Below, piece after piece: positions 1 through 11,969 of a stretch of DNA of 64,000 nt (position 1 is the first letter of the stretch; every line of letters starts with the position of its first letter). The notes beneath the pieces were generated by a model. That model did no database searches. It saw nothing but the letters and a program-made list of their open reading frames with translations, and was not told where the DNA came from. This DNA comes from Enterobacter sp. EA-1 (GTDB lineage: Bacteria; Pseudomonadota; Gammaproteobacteria; Enterobacterales; Enterobacteriaceae). The position numbers were made by a program, and so were the translations under genes. The stretch lies in NCBI GenBank assembly GCA_002886105.1, contig CP025776.1, forward strand, positions 992,001 through 1,056,000, given 5' to 3'.

Positions 1-96
1 CGTAAGCCCGCGTCGCTGTTTGATTACCGCTTCGACGATTTCGAGATTGAAGGCTACGATCCTCACCCGGGGATTAAAGCGCCGGTCGCTATCTGA
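1..96 (+). CDS. thyA: Thymidylate synthase, C-terminal end (partial)
   Basis: The window opens inside this gene; 31 codons remain before TGA. The tail reads [19 protein letters not shown] then KAPVAI, the conserved C-terminus of enterobacterial ThyA, which makes dTMP from dUMP with methylene-tetrahydrofolate as methyl donor and reductant. The C-terminal residues close over the active site in this family. The following ppd/recC order on the same strand is the usual neighbourhood. The identification is firm although only the tail is visible. Confidence 0.93.
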   Translation, partial: RKPASLFDYRFDDFEIEGYDPHPGIKAPVAI

Positions 97-114
97 TCGC
101 GTTCAACATGACAC

Positions 115-143
115 AACCGGTGCAGCGATGCGCCGGTTTTTTT
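115..143 (+). terminator. Rho-independent terminator after thyA
   Basis: An inverted repeat (AACCGG ... CCGGTT) is followed directly by a run of T, 19 bases after the thyA stop. It separates thyA from the prepilin genes. Confidence 0.75.
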
Positions 144-280
144 CGCCTAAAAAATGCATTTTCGGCGTCGCTTCCGGCAAATCTGCAACGCTTTGCAACA
201 ACGAATCTTTCCTTCGTAGCTCCTCGTAAAAGCCGTTTTCCTCGCTCGCTATCGTGTCTCTTGCATCGCAGACTCTCGCC

Positions 281-740
281 ATGAAACGTGAACATGGCTT
301 TACCCTGATGGAAACCCTCGTGGCGATAGCACTGATCGTTATCCTCTGCGGAACGGGACTCTCCGGCTGGCAGCGCTGGCAGGCACAGCAACGACTGTGG
401 CAAACCGCATTGCAGGCGCGTCATTTTCTGGAACGCCTGCGCGATGATGCGAACGGACAAAACCGCTCGCAGCGTGTTTATGGTGTACATGAGGGGGGAC
501 GCTGGTGTCTGGCAAACACACCCGTACAGACCTGCGAGGCTGCTGGGCCTTTTGTGTTGACCCCGGACTGGCCAGAAGTGACGTTGGTGGAAGTCACGCC
601 TTCATTGGGGTTCTATGGTCTGCGCAATAGCGCATGGCCGGGGCATATTCACCTGCGCAGTGACGCCGGGGAGTGGCGAATAGTGGTTTCCACCGGGAAG
701 GATCAGAATGTGCCAACAAGCCGTGGAGTCGCTATGTTAA
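281..740 (+). CDS. ppdA: Prepilin peptidase-dependent protein A (minor pseudopilin-like)
   Basis: Starts MKREHGFTLMETLVA: a short basic leader, then G-F-T-L-x-E, the type IV prepilin peptidase site, and a hydrophobic N-terminal helix. Length after correction is about 152 residues, as in E. coli PpdA. The visible frame breaks near 691, where CCACCGGGAAGG probably stands for a CCTGG site; after correction the tail reads WGRIRMCQQAVESLC and stops at TAA 738-740. ATG 281 is chosen because it puts the leader peptide right before the cleavage site; an upstream ATG at 254 would give an unsuitable leader. It overlaps ppdB by 7 bases. The role in enteric bacteria is unclear; homologues resemble minor pseudopilins. 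Confidence 0.85.
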
Positions 741-1291
741 GCCGGACGCGAGGATTTTCACTGCTGGAGACATTGCTGGCGATGGCGATAAGCAGCGTGC
801 TACTGCTCGCTTCGGCTCGTTTTACCGGCATTGCAATCGGGAGTGCTACACCACCGCACACAAACGGCGGAGGATGAATTGTGGCTGCGTGCGTGGACCG
901 TGGCGAAACATCTGCAGCGTGCAGGATATTGCAATGGGCGATGTAGCGGTGAGCCGCTGGTGATTCGCGATGCCGGGGCGTGTGTGATTGTGCAATGGGA
1001 TGCGAACAGTAATGGCCGCTGGGAGCCTTCAGGGCATAGCGAATCGGAGCAGACAGGGTTTCGTCTGCAAAAGGGGCGCTGGAAACGCTACGTGGCGCAA
1101 CCACGTGCACGGGACGCGGTTGGGAAAAAACCACCGATCCGGCTCAGATGACGGTACAGCGTTTTAACGTTGCGCTACGCCGTACAGCGGGTTTTGCTCC
1201 CATCATCACAGTGACGCTGGCGGCGCGCGTGGCCGGGCAAAACGGGCGAGAGATGGTCGCAGCCCTCGACGTGACAGGGTACAACTTATGA
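734..1291 (+). CDS. ppdB: Prepilin peptidase-dependent protein B
   Basis: Starts MLSRTRGFSLLETLLAMAIS, again a prepilin leader with G-F-S-L-L-E and a hydrophobic helix. The middle matches E. coli PpdB (WTVAKHLQRAGYC, then CVIVQWDANSNG). It is split by frameshifts near 823 (a T run) and about 1078; the third piece ends MVAALDVTGYNL with TGA at 1289-1291, overlapping ygdB by 4 bases (ATGA). About 185 residues when joined. It is part of the ppdA-ppdB-ygdB-ppdC cluster of minor pseudopilin-like proteins, expected to be processed and held in the inner membrane. Confidence 0.83.
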
Positions 1292-1695
1292 ACCGTCAAC
1301 GCGGGATGTCATCGCTGGCGCTGGTCTTGTTGTTACTGTTGCTGGGTAGCCTGATGCTAAATGGCCTGAACCAGCAGTTAACCAGCCATATCTGGCGGGT
1401 CAACCATGAACGCAAAATGTTGCGCCGCCTTGCAGAGAGCCATTCGGCAATGGAGTGGGCGCGGGTTCAACTCTGGACGCCGCAGCCTGCGTTGCAGTGT
1501 CTCGGGCAGGTTGAACGGCAGTGGCAAGCTTGTTTGCGTATTTTTGCCGATGAGACCGCATTATTGATCGTGGCATATGAAGAGGCGCAACTGTGGCGAC
1601 TTGGGCAGGTGAGTCAGCAACGCGTGATTTTTTCGCCACACGGCTGGAGTGATTTCTGCCCGTTAAAGGAGCCTGCGCAATGTCTGCTCCCGTAA
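1288..1695 (+). CDS. ygdB: YgdB family protein (PilX-like, DUF2509)
   Basis: An intact frame of 135 residues. The N-terminus MNRQRGMSSLALVLLLLLLG has a short basic leader followed by a strongly hydrophobic segment, resembling prepilin-like PilX-type proteins. It sits between ppdB (ATGA overlap) and ppdC (overlap of 16 bases), so the four genes are probably translated as one operon. Exact function is unknown; a minor-pilin role is inferred from the neighbours. Confidence 0.85.
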   Translation: MNRQRGMSSLALVLLLLLLGSLMLNGLNQQLTSHIWRVNHERKMLRRLAESHSAMEWARVQLWTPQPALQCLGQVERQWQACLRIFADETALLIVAYEEAQLWRLGQVSQQRVIFSPHGWSDFCPLKEPAQCLLP

Positions 1696-2002
1696 ATAAT
1701 CAGGCAGGCTTTAGCCTGACGGAAGTGTTGCTGGCCATGGTATTAATGGTGATGGTGGTCACCGCCCTTGGCGGTTATCATCGGGCTTTGGCGTCGGGCT
1801 TTGCCAGCGCCAGTCAGTGGCGGCAGCTATGGCGTTGCGCATGGCAGCAGGCGCAACCGACACCTCCGCCGTTGCCTCCAGTTGGCGGGTCCAGCGGCTG
1901 CAGACAACTGCAGAGGGATGTGTCAGCATCCATGTTACCGTCATCTCGCCAGTGGGCAGGCAGGGGCAAATGACACGGTTATTTTGCCCACTTAGTCAGT
2001 AG
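1680..2002 (+). CDS. ppdC: Prepilin peptidase-dependent protein C
   Basis: Starts MSAPVNNQAGFSLTEVLLAM, a prepilin leader with G-F-S-L-x-E and a hydrophobic helix, matching E. coli PpdC (about 107 residues). The visible frame breaks near 1855; the continuing frame contains WRVQRLQTTAEGCVSIHVTV and ends in TAG at 2000-2002. It is the last gene of the prepilin cluster, 12 bases before recC. Confidence 0.82.
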
Positions 2003-2014
2003 TCAGGAGCACTT

Positions 2015-5000
2015 ATGTTAAGGGTTTATCACTCCAATCGTCTGGATGTGCTGGAAGCATTGATGGAGTTTATTGTCGAGCGCGACCCGCTTGACGATCC
2101 CTTTGAGCCTGAAGTTGTCACGGTGCAGAGCACCGGTATGGCGCAATGGCTGCAAATGACGCTGGCGCAGAAATTTGGCATTGCCGCTAATATCACGTTT
2201 CCTCTTCCGGCGAGCTTTATCTGGGACATGTTCGTCAGCGTGCTGGACGATATTCCGAAAGAGAGTGCGTTTAACAAACAGAGCATGAGCTGGAAACTGA
2301 TGTCGCTGCTGCACGGCATGTTGCAGCGCGAAGAGTTCACCATGCTGCATCATTATCTGAGCGACGATGATGATAAGCGCAAACTCTTTCAGCTCTCTTC
2401 CCGCGTGGCGGATCTCTATGACCAATATCTTGTTTACCGACCTGAGTGGCTGACTCGCTGGGAGGCGGGGCAGAGCGTGGAAGGGCTGGATGAGGCCCAA
2501 CGCTGGCAGGCGCCGCTATGGCGGGCGCTGGTGGAGCATACCGCCGCTCTCGGTCAGCCACACTGGCATCGCGCTAATCTGTATCAACGTTTTATCGATA
2601 AGCTCGAATCTGCACAGTCGCGCCCCGCAGAATGCCTCACGGGTTTTTATTTGCGGGATTTCCGCTCTGCCGCCGGTTTACCTGCAAGCATTACAGGCGT
2701 TGGGTAAGCACATTGATGTTCACCTGCTGTTCACTAACCCTTGTCGCTACTACTGGGGGGATATCAAAGATCCTGCGTTTCTGGCGAAGCTTATCACCCG
2801 CCAGCGTCGACATCACCGGGAAGCCCGCCAGTTTCCACTGTTCCGGGATACGCAAACTGCCGGCAGTTTATTCAACGACGAGGGAGAACAGGATGTCAGT
2901 AACCCGCTGCTCGGCTCATGGGGGCAAACTGGGGCGCGACAATATTTATCTGTTGGCGGGAATGGAGCGCTACGAGGAGCTGGATGCGTTTGTCGATATA
3001 ACGCCGGTACGCTGCTACAGAATATTAAATACGACATCCTTGAATTAAAAACGCCGCTATAGCCGGGGTGACCGCAGAAGAGTTCTCCCGTAGCGATAAG
3101 AAGCGCAGGCTTGAACCGGGCGATCGCAGCGTCACCGTACATGTCTGTCACAGCCCGCAGCGGGAAGTTGAGATCCTGCACGATCGTTTACTGGCGATGC
3201 TGGAAGCCGATCCCGAACTGACCCCACGCGATATTGTGGTGATGGTGGCGGATATTGATAGCTACAGTCCTTATATTCAGTCGGTGTTTGGCAGCGCCAG
3301 CGGCGAACGCTATGTGCCTTATGCCATTTCTGACCGCCGCGCCCGCCGCGCACCCGGCGTTGCAGGCGTTTATCAGCCTGCTGTCGTTGCCGGACAGCCG
3401 TTTCGTGTCAGAAGATGTGCTGGCGTTGCTGGATGTGCCGGTACTGGCTGCGCGTTTCAATATCAACGAAGAGGGGCTGCGCTATTTGCGCCTGTGGGTA
3501 AACGAGTCGGGCATTCGCTGGGGGATGGATGACGATAACGTGCGCGAACTGGCGTTGCCGCCCACCGGGCAGCACACCGGCAGTTTGGCCTTACGCGAAT
3601 GCTTCTGGGGTACGCCATGGAGAGTCGTCAGGGTGAGTGGCAATCTATTTTGCCTTACGATGAATCCAGCGGGCTGATTGCGGAACTGGTGGGGCACTTG
3701 GCGTCACTGCTTATGCAGTTGAACATCTGGCGGCGTGGGCTTGCGCAGGTGCGCCCACTGGAGGAGTGGTTGCCGGTTTGCCGCGAAATGCTGAACGACT
3801 TTTTCTTGCCGGATCAGGACACCGAAGCGGCGCTGGCGCTGATTGAACAGCAGTGGCAGGAGATCATCGCCCGAGGGTGTGGGGGGCGAACTACGGTGAG
3901 GCGATCCCCTTTCTTTACTGCGTGATGAACTGGCGCAGCGCCTTGACCAGGAGCGTATCAGCCAGCGTTTTCTCGCAGGACCGGTTAATATCTGCACGCT
4001 GATGCCGATGCGTTCGATCCCCTTTAAAGTGGTCTGCTTGCTGGGGATGAACGATGGCGTTTATCCGCGTACGCTGCCGCCGCTGGGGTTTGATTTAATG
4101 AGTCAAAAACCCCAGCGTGGCGATCGTAGCCGTCGGGATGATGACCGCTATCTGTTCCTTGAGGCGCTGATTTCCGCACAACAGCAGCCTCTATATCAGC
4201 TATATCGGGCGTGCCATTCAGGATAATAAAGAACGTTTCCCTTCGGTGCTGGTGCAGGAACTGGTGGACTACATCGGCCAAAGCCACTATCTGCCACACC
4301 GGTGATGAAGCTGCAAACTGCGATGAGAGTGAACAGCGGGTGAAGGCGCATATCACTCATCTGCATACTCGTATGCCGTTCGACCCCGCTAATTATGTCG
4401 CTGATGAATGGCAGAGCTATGCGCGCGACTGGTTGCCGGCCGCAAGCCAGCAGGGCGAAACACATCCCGCTTTTATTCAGCCGCTGGAGCCATTGCCGCT
4501 GCAGACGCTGGCCTTTGACCAGCTTCAGCGTTTTTGGGCTCACCCGGTACGCGCTTTTTCCAAATGCGGCTGCAGGTTAACTTCCGCCCGGAAGAGAGTG
4601 AAATTCCGGATGCAGAACCGTTTGTGCTGGATGGGTTAAGTCGTTATCAACTGAATAATGAATTGCTTAACGCGCTGGTTGAACAACAGGATGCGGAGAA
4701 ATTGTTCCGGCGTTACCGCGCGGCGGGCGCACTGCCTTATGGTGCTTTTGGGTGAGATCATCTGGGAGACGCAATGCCGGAGATGCAGGTGCTGGCCAGT
4801 CGTGTCAGCGAGCTGCGCCAGCCTGCTGATAGCCTCGAAATCGACCTGCATTGCGCAGGCGTGCATTTAACCGGCTGGTTACCGCGCGTACAGGCGGATG
4901 GCCTGCTGCGCTGGCGGCCCTCGCTATTGAGCGTTTCCCAAGGGGTGCAACTTTGGCTGGAGCATCTTGTCTACTGTGCCAGCGGGGAACCGGCGAGAGC

Positions 5001-5385
5001 CGACTGTTTGTGCGCAAAGACGGCGAATGGCGCTTCCCACCTCTGAATCCTGACCATGCGATGGATTATCTGGCTCTGATGATTGACGGGTACCGGGAAG
5101 GCATGGCAAAACCGTTATTACTGCTGCCGGAAAGCGGCGGTGCATGGATAAAAGTCTGTTATGACGCGGCAAATGATGCCATGGTAATGGATGACGAAAC
5201 GTTACAAAAAAGCGCAGAGCAAATTTCTGCAGGCGTACGAAGGCAATATGGTGGTTCGCGGCGAAGGCGATGATCTCTGGTATCAGCGTTTGTGGCGTAC
5301 TCTCGAGCCTGAATATTATGCAGAAATCACCGAACAGGCGCGGCGTTTCCTGTTACCGCTTTATCGACATAATCAGTCTGGTTGA
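2015..5385 (+). CDS. recC: Exonuclease V subunit RecC
   Basis: RecC is the Chi-recognising and dimer-organising subunit of the RecBCD helicase-nuclease that processes double-strand ends for recombination and degrades unprotected foreign linear DNA. The start MLRVYHSNRLDVLEALMEF follows a GGAG site and is the canonical N-terminus. Total length 3371 nt agrees with the 1122-residue E. coli protein; the end reads RRFLLPLYRHNQSG. At least six indels split the frame (for example near 2690, 3330, 3890, 4280, 4740 and 5000). All pieces align in order, so the gene is probably intact in the cell. Confidence 0.93.
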
Positions 5386-5540
5386 TTGTATAAAAATTGC
5401 GCAACATGAACGCTTCTATTATTATGCGCGACGATCACGGACTGATATAACAAGAGTGCTGGCACAGTCAGCACATGTTTTACCCCGGCGATATCCGCAG
5501 TTACGGGTATCTCCGGGATCGTTAATGATGAGGTTCGTGA

Positions 5541-8429
5541 ATGCCCCGCAGCACCGCGGGGTTAAAAGCTTTCGTACTGTTTTTGCCCTCTGGGCGCCAT
5601 TCAGTCAGGCAGATAACGGTTGGCAACCTGTTCAGGAAACTATCCGTAAGAGCGATAAAGATACCCGCCAGTATCAGGCCATTCGCCTTGATAACGGCAT
5701 GATCGTGTTGTTGGTGTCCGATCCTCAGGCGGTGAAGTCGCTCTCTGCGCTGGTTGTGCCGGTGGGTTCGCTGGAAGATCCCGATACGCATCCCGGTCTT
5801 GCTCACTATCTTGAGCATATGACGCTGATGGGGTCGAAAAAATACCCGCAGCCGGACAGTCTCGCCGAATTCCTCAAATTGCATGGTGGCAGTCATAACG
5901 CCAGTACGGCGCCTTATCGCACGGCGTACTACCCGGAAGTGGAGAATAACGCGCTGGAAGGCGCCGTTGACCGACTGGCGGATGCCATTGCCGAACCGAT
6001 GCTGGATAAAAATACGCGGAGCGCGAGCGTAATGCGGTGAATGCCGAACTGACGATGGCACGTACCCGCGACGGGATGCGGATGGCGCAGGTGAGTGCAG
6101 AAACCATCAACCCGGCCCACCCGGGCGCCCGCTTCTCCGGTGGCAACCTTGGAAACCCTCAGTGACAAACCCGGCAGCCCCGTACATGATGCGCTGCTGG
6201 CGTTTCGCGATAAATACTACTCCGCCAACCTGATGAAGGCGGTGGTCTACAGTAATCGTCCGCTGGCGGACTGGCGAAGATTGCCGTAGAAACCTACGGT
6301 CGCGTGCCGAATAAAAATATCAGCAAGCCGGAGATTACCACTCCGGTGGTGACCGATGCGCAGAAAGGCATCATCATTCATTATGTTCCGGCGGTGCCGC
6401 GCAAAGTTGTGCGCGTTGAGTTCCGTATTGATAACAACACGGCTGCGTTTCGCAGCAAAACGGATGAACTGATCACCTACCTGATTGGCAACCGCAGCCC
6501 GGGTACGCTCTCTGACTGGTTGCAGAGCCGGGCCTGGTGGAAGGCATTCGCGGTGATTCCGACCCGGTGGTCAACGGTAACAGCGGTGTGCTGGCGATTT
6601 CCGCCACGCTCACCGATAAAGGCCGAGGCAAACCGCGATCAGGTGGTCGCGGCGATCTTCAGTTATTTACAACTGCTGCGTGAAAAGGCGTGGATAAGCG
6701 CTATTTCGACGAGCTGTCCCATATTCTGGATCTCGATTTCCGCTATCCGTCTATTACCCGCGATATGGATTATGTCGAGTGGCTGGCGGACACCATGATC
6801 CGTGTCCCGGTCGCGCATACCCTTGATTCAGTGAATATCGCCGACCAGTTCGATGCGAAAGCGGTACAGGCCCGTCTTGATGAAATGACGCCGCAAAACG
6901 CCCGTATCTGGTACATCAGCCCGGACGAACCCCATGATAAAACCGCCTACTTCGTTGAAGCGCCGTATCAGGTGGATAAAATCACCCCGCAAACCTTCGC
7001 TGACTGGCAACAACGTGCAAGCGCGATTGCGTTGAAATTTCCGGAGCTGAACCCTTATATTCCCGATGACTTCTCGCTGATCAAACCTGAGAAGCAGTCT
7101 GCGCATCCGGAACTGATTGTTGATGAGCCCACGTTACGCGTGGTGTACATGCCAAGCCGTTATTTCGCCAGCGAGCCGAAGGCCGATGTCAGCGTCGTGC
7201 TGCGCAACCCACAAGCGATGGATAGTGCGAAAAATCAGGTGCTGTTTGCGCTCAATGACTACCCCGGCCGGGCTGGCTCTCGATCAGCTAAGTAATCAGG
7301 CGGCAGTCGGCGGTATCAGTTTTTCCACCAATGCTAACAACGGGTTGATGCTGAATGCCAATGGCTACACGCAACGTTTACCTCAGCTCTTCCGGTGCGC
7401 TGTTAGCGGGTTATTTCAGCTATACGCCGACTGAAGAACAACTGGCGCAGGCGAAATCACGGTACACGCAGATGATGGATTCGGCAGAGAAGGGCAAAGC
7501 ATTCGATCTGGCGATTATGCCGGTGCAGATGCTATCGCAGGTGCCCTATTTTCAGCGTGAAACGCGTCGTGAACTGCTGCCTTCCATTACCCTGCAGGAC
7601 ATTCTGAACTACCGTGAAACGTTGAAAACCAACGCACGTCCGGAGTTCCTGGTCATCGGTAATCTCGGCGAGCAGCAGGCGAAAGATCTGGCGCATAACG
7701 TGCAGAAACAGCTCGGCGCAAAAGGCACGGAATGGTGTCGCAACAAAGATGTGCTGGTGGATAAACAGCAGAATGTGAGCTTTGAAAAGTGGGTAACAGC
7801 ACAGACTCCGCACTCGCGGCTGTATTTGTTCCTCCGAGTTCGATGAATACAGCAGCTCTGCATACAGCACGATGTTAGGGCAGATTGTCCAGCCGTGGTT
7901 CTATAACCAACTGCGTACTGAAGAACAACTGGGTTATGCGGTTTTCGCCTTCCCGATGAGTGTTGGCCGCCAGTGGGGAATGGGGTTCCTGCTGCAAAGC
8001 AATGGCAAACAACCCGCGTATCTCTGGGATCGCTATAAGGCGTTCTTCCCGACGGCGGAAACGCGGCTGCGCGCCATGAAGCCGGAAGAGTTCGCTCAAA
8101 TTCAGCAGGGTGTGATTGCGCAAATTGAGCAAGCGCCGCAGACGTTAGGTGAAGAAGCTTCCAAACTGAGCAAAGATTTCGACCGTGGCAATATGCGTTT
8201 CGATTCACGTGATAAAGTAGTGGCTCAGATAAAACAGCTGACGCCGCAAAAACTTGCCGACTTCTTCCATCAGGCGGTGGTTGAGCCGCAAGGTATGGCG
8301 ATTTTGTCGCAGATCTCCGGTAGCCAGAGTGGAAAAGCCGAATATGCCCGACCACAGGGCTGGAAGGTCTGGGACAGCGTCAGCGCGTTGCAGCAATCCT
8401 TACCCATGATGGTTGAGAAAGATGAATGA
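5541..8429 (+). CDS. ptrA: Protease III (pitrilysin), periplasmic M16 zinc metalloprotease
   Basis: Codes for about 962 residues, the E. coli length. The start MPRSTAGLKAF is followed by a signal-peptide core and cleavage near SQA-DNGWQ; a T run at about 5580 shifts the frame. The inverted zinc motif HYLEH is at 5804-5818. Other landmarks are SHNASTAPYRT, TLTDKG and FFHQAVVEPQGMAILSQISGS near the end. It degrades small peptides (about 7 kDa and less) in the periplasm. ATG 5541 is preferred because GAGG lies 8 bases upstream and the N-terminus matches. It lies between recC and recB and its stop overlaps the recB start, the standard enterobacterial arrangement. Several frameshifts lie at CCWGG sites (about 6523, 6622, 7264). 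Confidence 0.93.
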
Positions 8430-11400
8430 AGCCACCGCGGAGCCCCCTTGATCCCCTGCGCTTGCCGCTTACCGGTGAGCGCCTGATTGAAGCCTCGGCA
8501 GGGACCGGTAAAACCTTCACCATCGCCGCGCTTTACCTGCGGCTGTTATTAGGACTCGGCGGCAATGCCGCCTTCCCGCGCCCGCTTAGCGTTGAAGAAC
8601 TGCTGGTGGTGACGTTCACCGAGGCGGCCACAGAAGAGTTGCGTGGCCGCATTCGCAGCAATATTCACGAGCTGCGTATTGCCTGCCTGCGTGAATCCAC
8701 CGATAACCCTCTGTACGCCCGCTTGCTGGATGAGATTGACGATAAACAGCAGGCGGCGCACTGGCTGCTTCTGGCTGAACGCCAGATGGATGAAGCGGCT
8801 GTCTTCACCATTCACGGTTTTTGCCAGCGGATGCTGAGCCTGAACGCCTTTGAATCCGGCATGTTATTTGAGCAGCAACTGGTGGAAGACGAGTCACTGC
8901 TGCGCTATCAGGCCTGCGCGGATTTCTGGCGACGTCATTGCTACCCGTTGCCGCGCGACATTGCCCGAGGCAATCCACGCTGTCTGGCAAGGCCCTCAGG
9001 ATCTGCTGAAATCGATTGATCGCTATCTGCAAGGTGAAGCTCCGCAAATCAAAGTGCCGCCAGCAGCAGATGAAACGCTGGCCTCTCGCCATCAGAAAAT
9101 CATTGCGCACATCGACGCCGTAAAGCGCCAGTGGAATGCCGCGTTGGATGAGCTGGAGCCGTTGCTCGAAAACTCTGGCATCGACAGGCGTAAGTTCAAC
9201 CGTGGCAACCGGTGGCGAAGTGGATAGAGAAGATCACCGCCCCGGGCGCAGGAAGAGACAACCCGTTATCTGTTACCGGACGCACTGGAAAAGTTTGCCC
9301 AGTCGTTTTTGGTCCAGCGCACCAAAGCGGGCGGTGTGGTGCCGGAGCATGCCCTGTTTGTCGCCATCGACGATCTCCGGCGCAGCCTCTGACGCTTAAC
9401 GATCTGGTGCTGACCTCCGCCATGCGTGAAATTCGTGAAACGGTAGCCAAGAGAAGCGTCGCCGCGGCGAACTGGGTTTTGACGATATGCTGAGTCGGCT
9501 GGATGGCGCGCTGCAAAGCCCGAACGGTGAGGCGCTGGCCGCCGCCATTCGCAACCGCTTCCCGGTGGCGATGATCGATGAATTCCGAGGATACCGACCC
9601 GCAACAGTATCGTATTTTCAGCCGTATCTGGCTGGGGCAACCGGCGTGCGGTTTGCTGCTAATTGGCGACCCGAAACAGGCAATTTATGCGTTTCGCGGG
9701 GCGGATATTTTTACCTATATGAAGGCGCGGGACGAAGTGAGGCTGCTATACGCTGGATACCAACTGGCGCTCGGCGCCGGGGATGGTAGCCAGCGTTAAC
9801 CGGCTGTTCAGCCAGATGGATGACGCCTTTATGTTCCGGCAGATCCCCTTTTGCCGGTCAAATCCGCGGCTAAAATGATGCTCTGCGTTTTGCGTTTCGG
9901 GGCGAAACGCAGCCCGCCATGAAGCTGTGGCTGATGGAGGGCGACGGTGTCGGCGTGGGGGATTACCAGAGCTTTATGGCGCAACTGTGCGCAACGCAGA
10001 TCCGTGACTGGCTCAGCGCCGGGCAGCAGGGCGAGGCGCTGTTGCTGCAGGGGAAAAAGCCCGTCCGGTCAAAGCATCGGATATTACAGTGCTGGTGCGC
10101 AGCCGCCACGAAGCGTCATTGATCCGCGATGCGCTAACGCTACTGAATATTCCTTCGGTGTATCTGTCCAACCGCGACAGCGTGTTTGGAAACGCCTGAA
10201 GCACAGGAATTGTTGTGGTTGTTGCAGGCGGTGCTGGCGCCGGAGCGTGAAAGTACGCTGCGCAGCGCGCTGGCGACCTCAATGCTGGGACTGACGGCGC
10301 AGGATATTGAAGCGCTGAATCTCGACGAGCTGGCGTGGGATGCGGTGGTGGAAGAGTTTTCCCGCTATCGTGAGCTGTGGCAAAAACGGGGTGTCATGCC
10401 GATGCTACGCACCCTGATGAGCGCACGCCATGTCGCGGAAAACTTACTGGCGACGCCCGGCGGCGAGCGCCGTTTGACCGACATTCTGCACATTAGCGAG
10501 CTATTACAGGAAGCGGGAACGCAACTGGAGAGTGAGCACGCGCTTACGCGCTGGTTAACGCAACGCATTGCCGAGCCAAACACCAACGCCGCCAGCGAGC
10601 AGCTCCGTCTGGAGAGCGATAAGCATCTGGTGCAAATCGTCACGATCCATAAATCGAAAGGTCTGGAGTATCCCCCCGGGTATGGCTGCCGTTTATTGCG
10701 AATTTCCGCGTGCAGGATCAAGGGTTCTATCACGATCGCGACGCTTTCCGTGCTTGACCTTAGCCATGCTGATGACAGCGTTGCGCTGGCGGAGGAGGAA
10801 CGGCTGGCGGAAGATTTGCGTTTACTGTATGTCGCACTGACGCGTTCCGTATGGCATTGCAGCCTTGGCATTGCGCCGCTGTTCCGCCGCCGTGGCGAGA
10901 AAATCGGGGCGTCGGATTTCCACTTAAGCGCGCTTGGCCGGTTATTGCAAAAGGCGAGGCGCTGGATGCTACCGCGCTGCAAAGTGCGTTGCAGCAACTG
11001 AGCGATGACGACATTGCCGTCTGTGTGCCGCAAACGCCGGACGGTGAACCCTCGGCAGATGCCGCAGGCGCAATCACCCGCGTTGAGTGCGCGTGATGTG
11101 CAGCGGCGCATTGCCGATGACTGGCGCGTAACCAGCTACTCCGGGCTACAGCAGCGTGCTCACGGCATCGCGTTGGATTTACTGCCGCGTCTGGATATGG
11201 ATGCCGCCGGAGAGCGGGAGTTGCAAGCAGAGCCGATGCTCACGCCGCACCAGTTTCCTCGTGGCGCATCGCCCGGGACGTTTTTACACAGCCTGTTTGA
11301 AGAGATGGATTTCACTCAACCGGTTTCTGCGCCGTGGGTAACGGAAAACTGCTTACGGGCGGCTATGAAGAGCACTGGCAACCGGTATTCAGCGACTGGC

Positions 11401-11969
11401 TGGAGACGGTATTGTGCGCACCGCTGGCGCAGTCCGGCGTGTGTCTGCGCCAGTTGAGCGGCAAAGATAAACAGGTTGAAATGGAATTTTATCTCCCCAT
11501 CAGCGAGACATTGACCGCGCCTGCGCTTGATGCGTTGATACGCCGCTACGACCCGCTATCGGCAGGCTGCCCGCCGCTTGATTTTCGCGATGTCCGCGGC
11601 ATGCTGAAAGGCTTTATCGACCCTCGGGTGTTTCGCCATAACGGGCGCTATTACCTGCTGGATTACAAATCTAACTGGCTGGGTGAGAGCGCGGAGGCCT
11701 ACACGCAAGACGCGATGGCAGCGGCGATGCAGTCGCATCGCTACGATTTGCAATACCAGCTCTATACGCTCGCGCTGCACCGTTATTTGCGCCATCGCAT
11801 TGCCGGGTATGACTATGAACGCCATTTCGGCGGCGTGATCTATCTCTTTTTACGCGGCGTGGAAGCGCAAAGCCCGCAGCAGGGTATTTTTGCTACCCGG
11901 CCGGATGGCGCGCTGATTGCGCAAATGGATGCGTTATTTGCCGGGCAGGCGCAGGAGATGACGCCATGA
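8422..11969 (+). CDS. recB: Exonuclease V subunit RecB (helicase-nuclease)
   Basis: A 3'-5' SF1 helicase with a C-terminal nuclease domain, about 1180 residues as in E. coli. The Walker A motif [11 protein letters not shown] is at 8489-8520; motif II is MIDEFQDTDPQQY after correcting the CCGAGG at 9588. Near the end [10 protein letters not shown] (around 11650) carries the D-Y-K nuclease motif; the upstream catalytic aspartate is in GFID, followed by an apparent in-frame 3-base insertion at another CCTGG site. The start is ATG 8422 (MNEATAEP), inside the ptrA stop; the next ATG at 8426 is in the shifted frame that resumes at LDPLRLPL, because a C run at about 8445 carries one extra base. It overlaps recD by 4 bases. 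Confidence 0.93.

Noticed and set aside
7609-8355. Long minus-strand open frame opposite ptrA
   Set aside because: Antisense shadow of a conserved protease gene; no domain, no start site.
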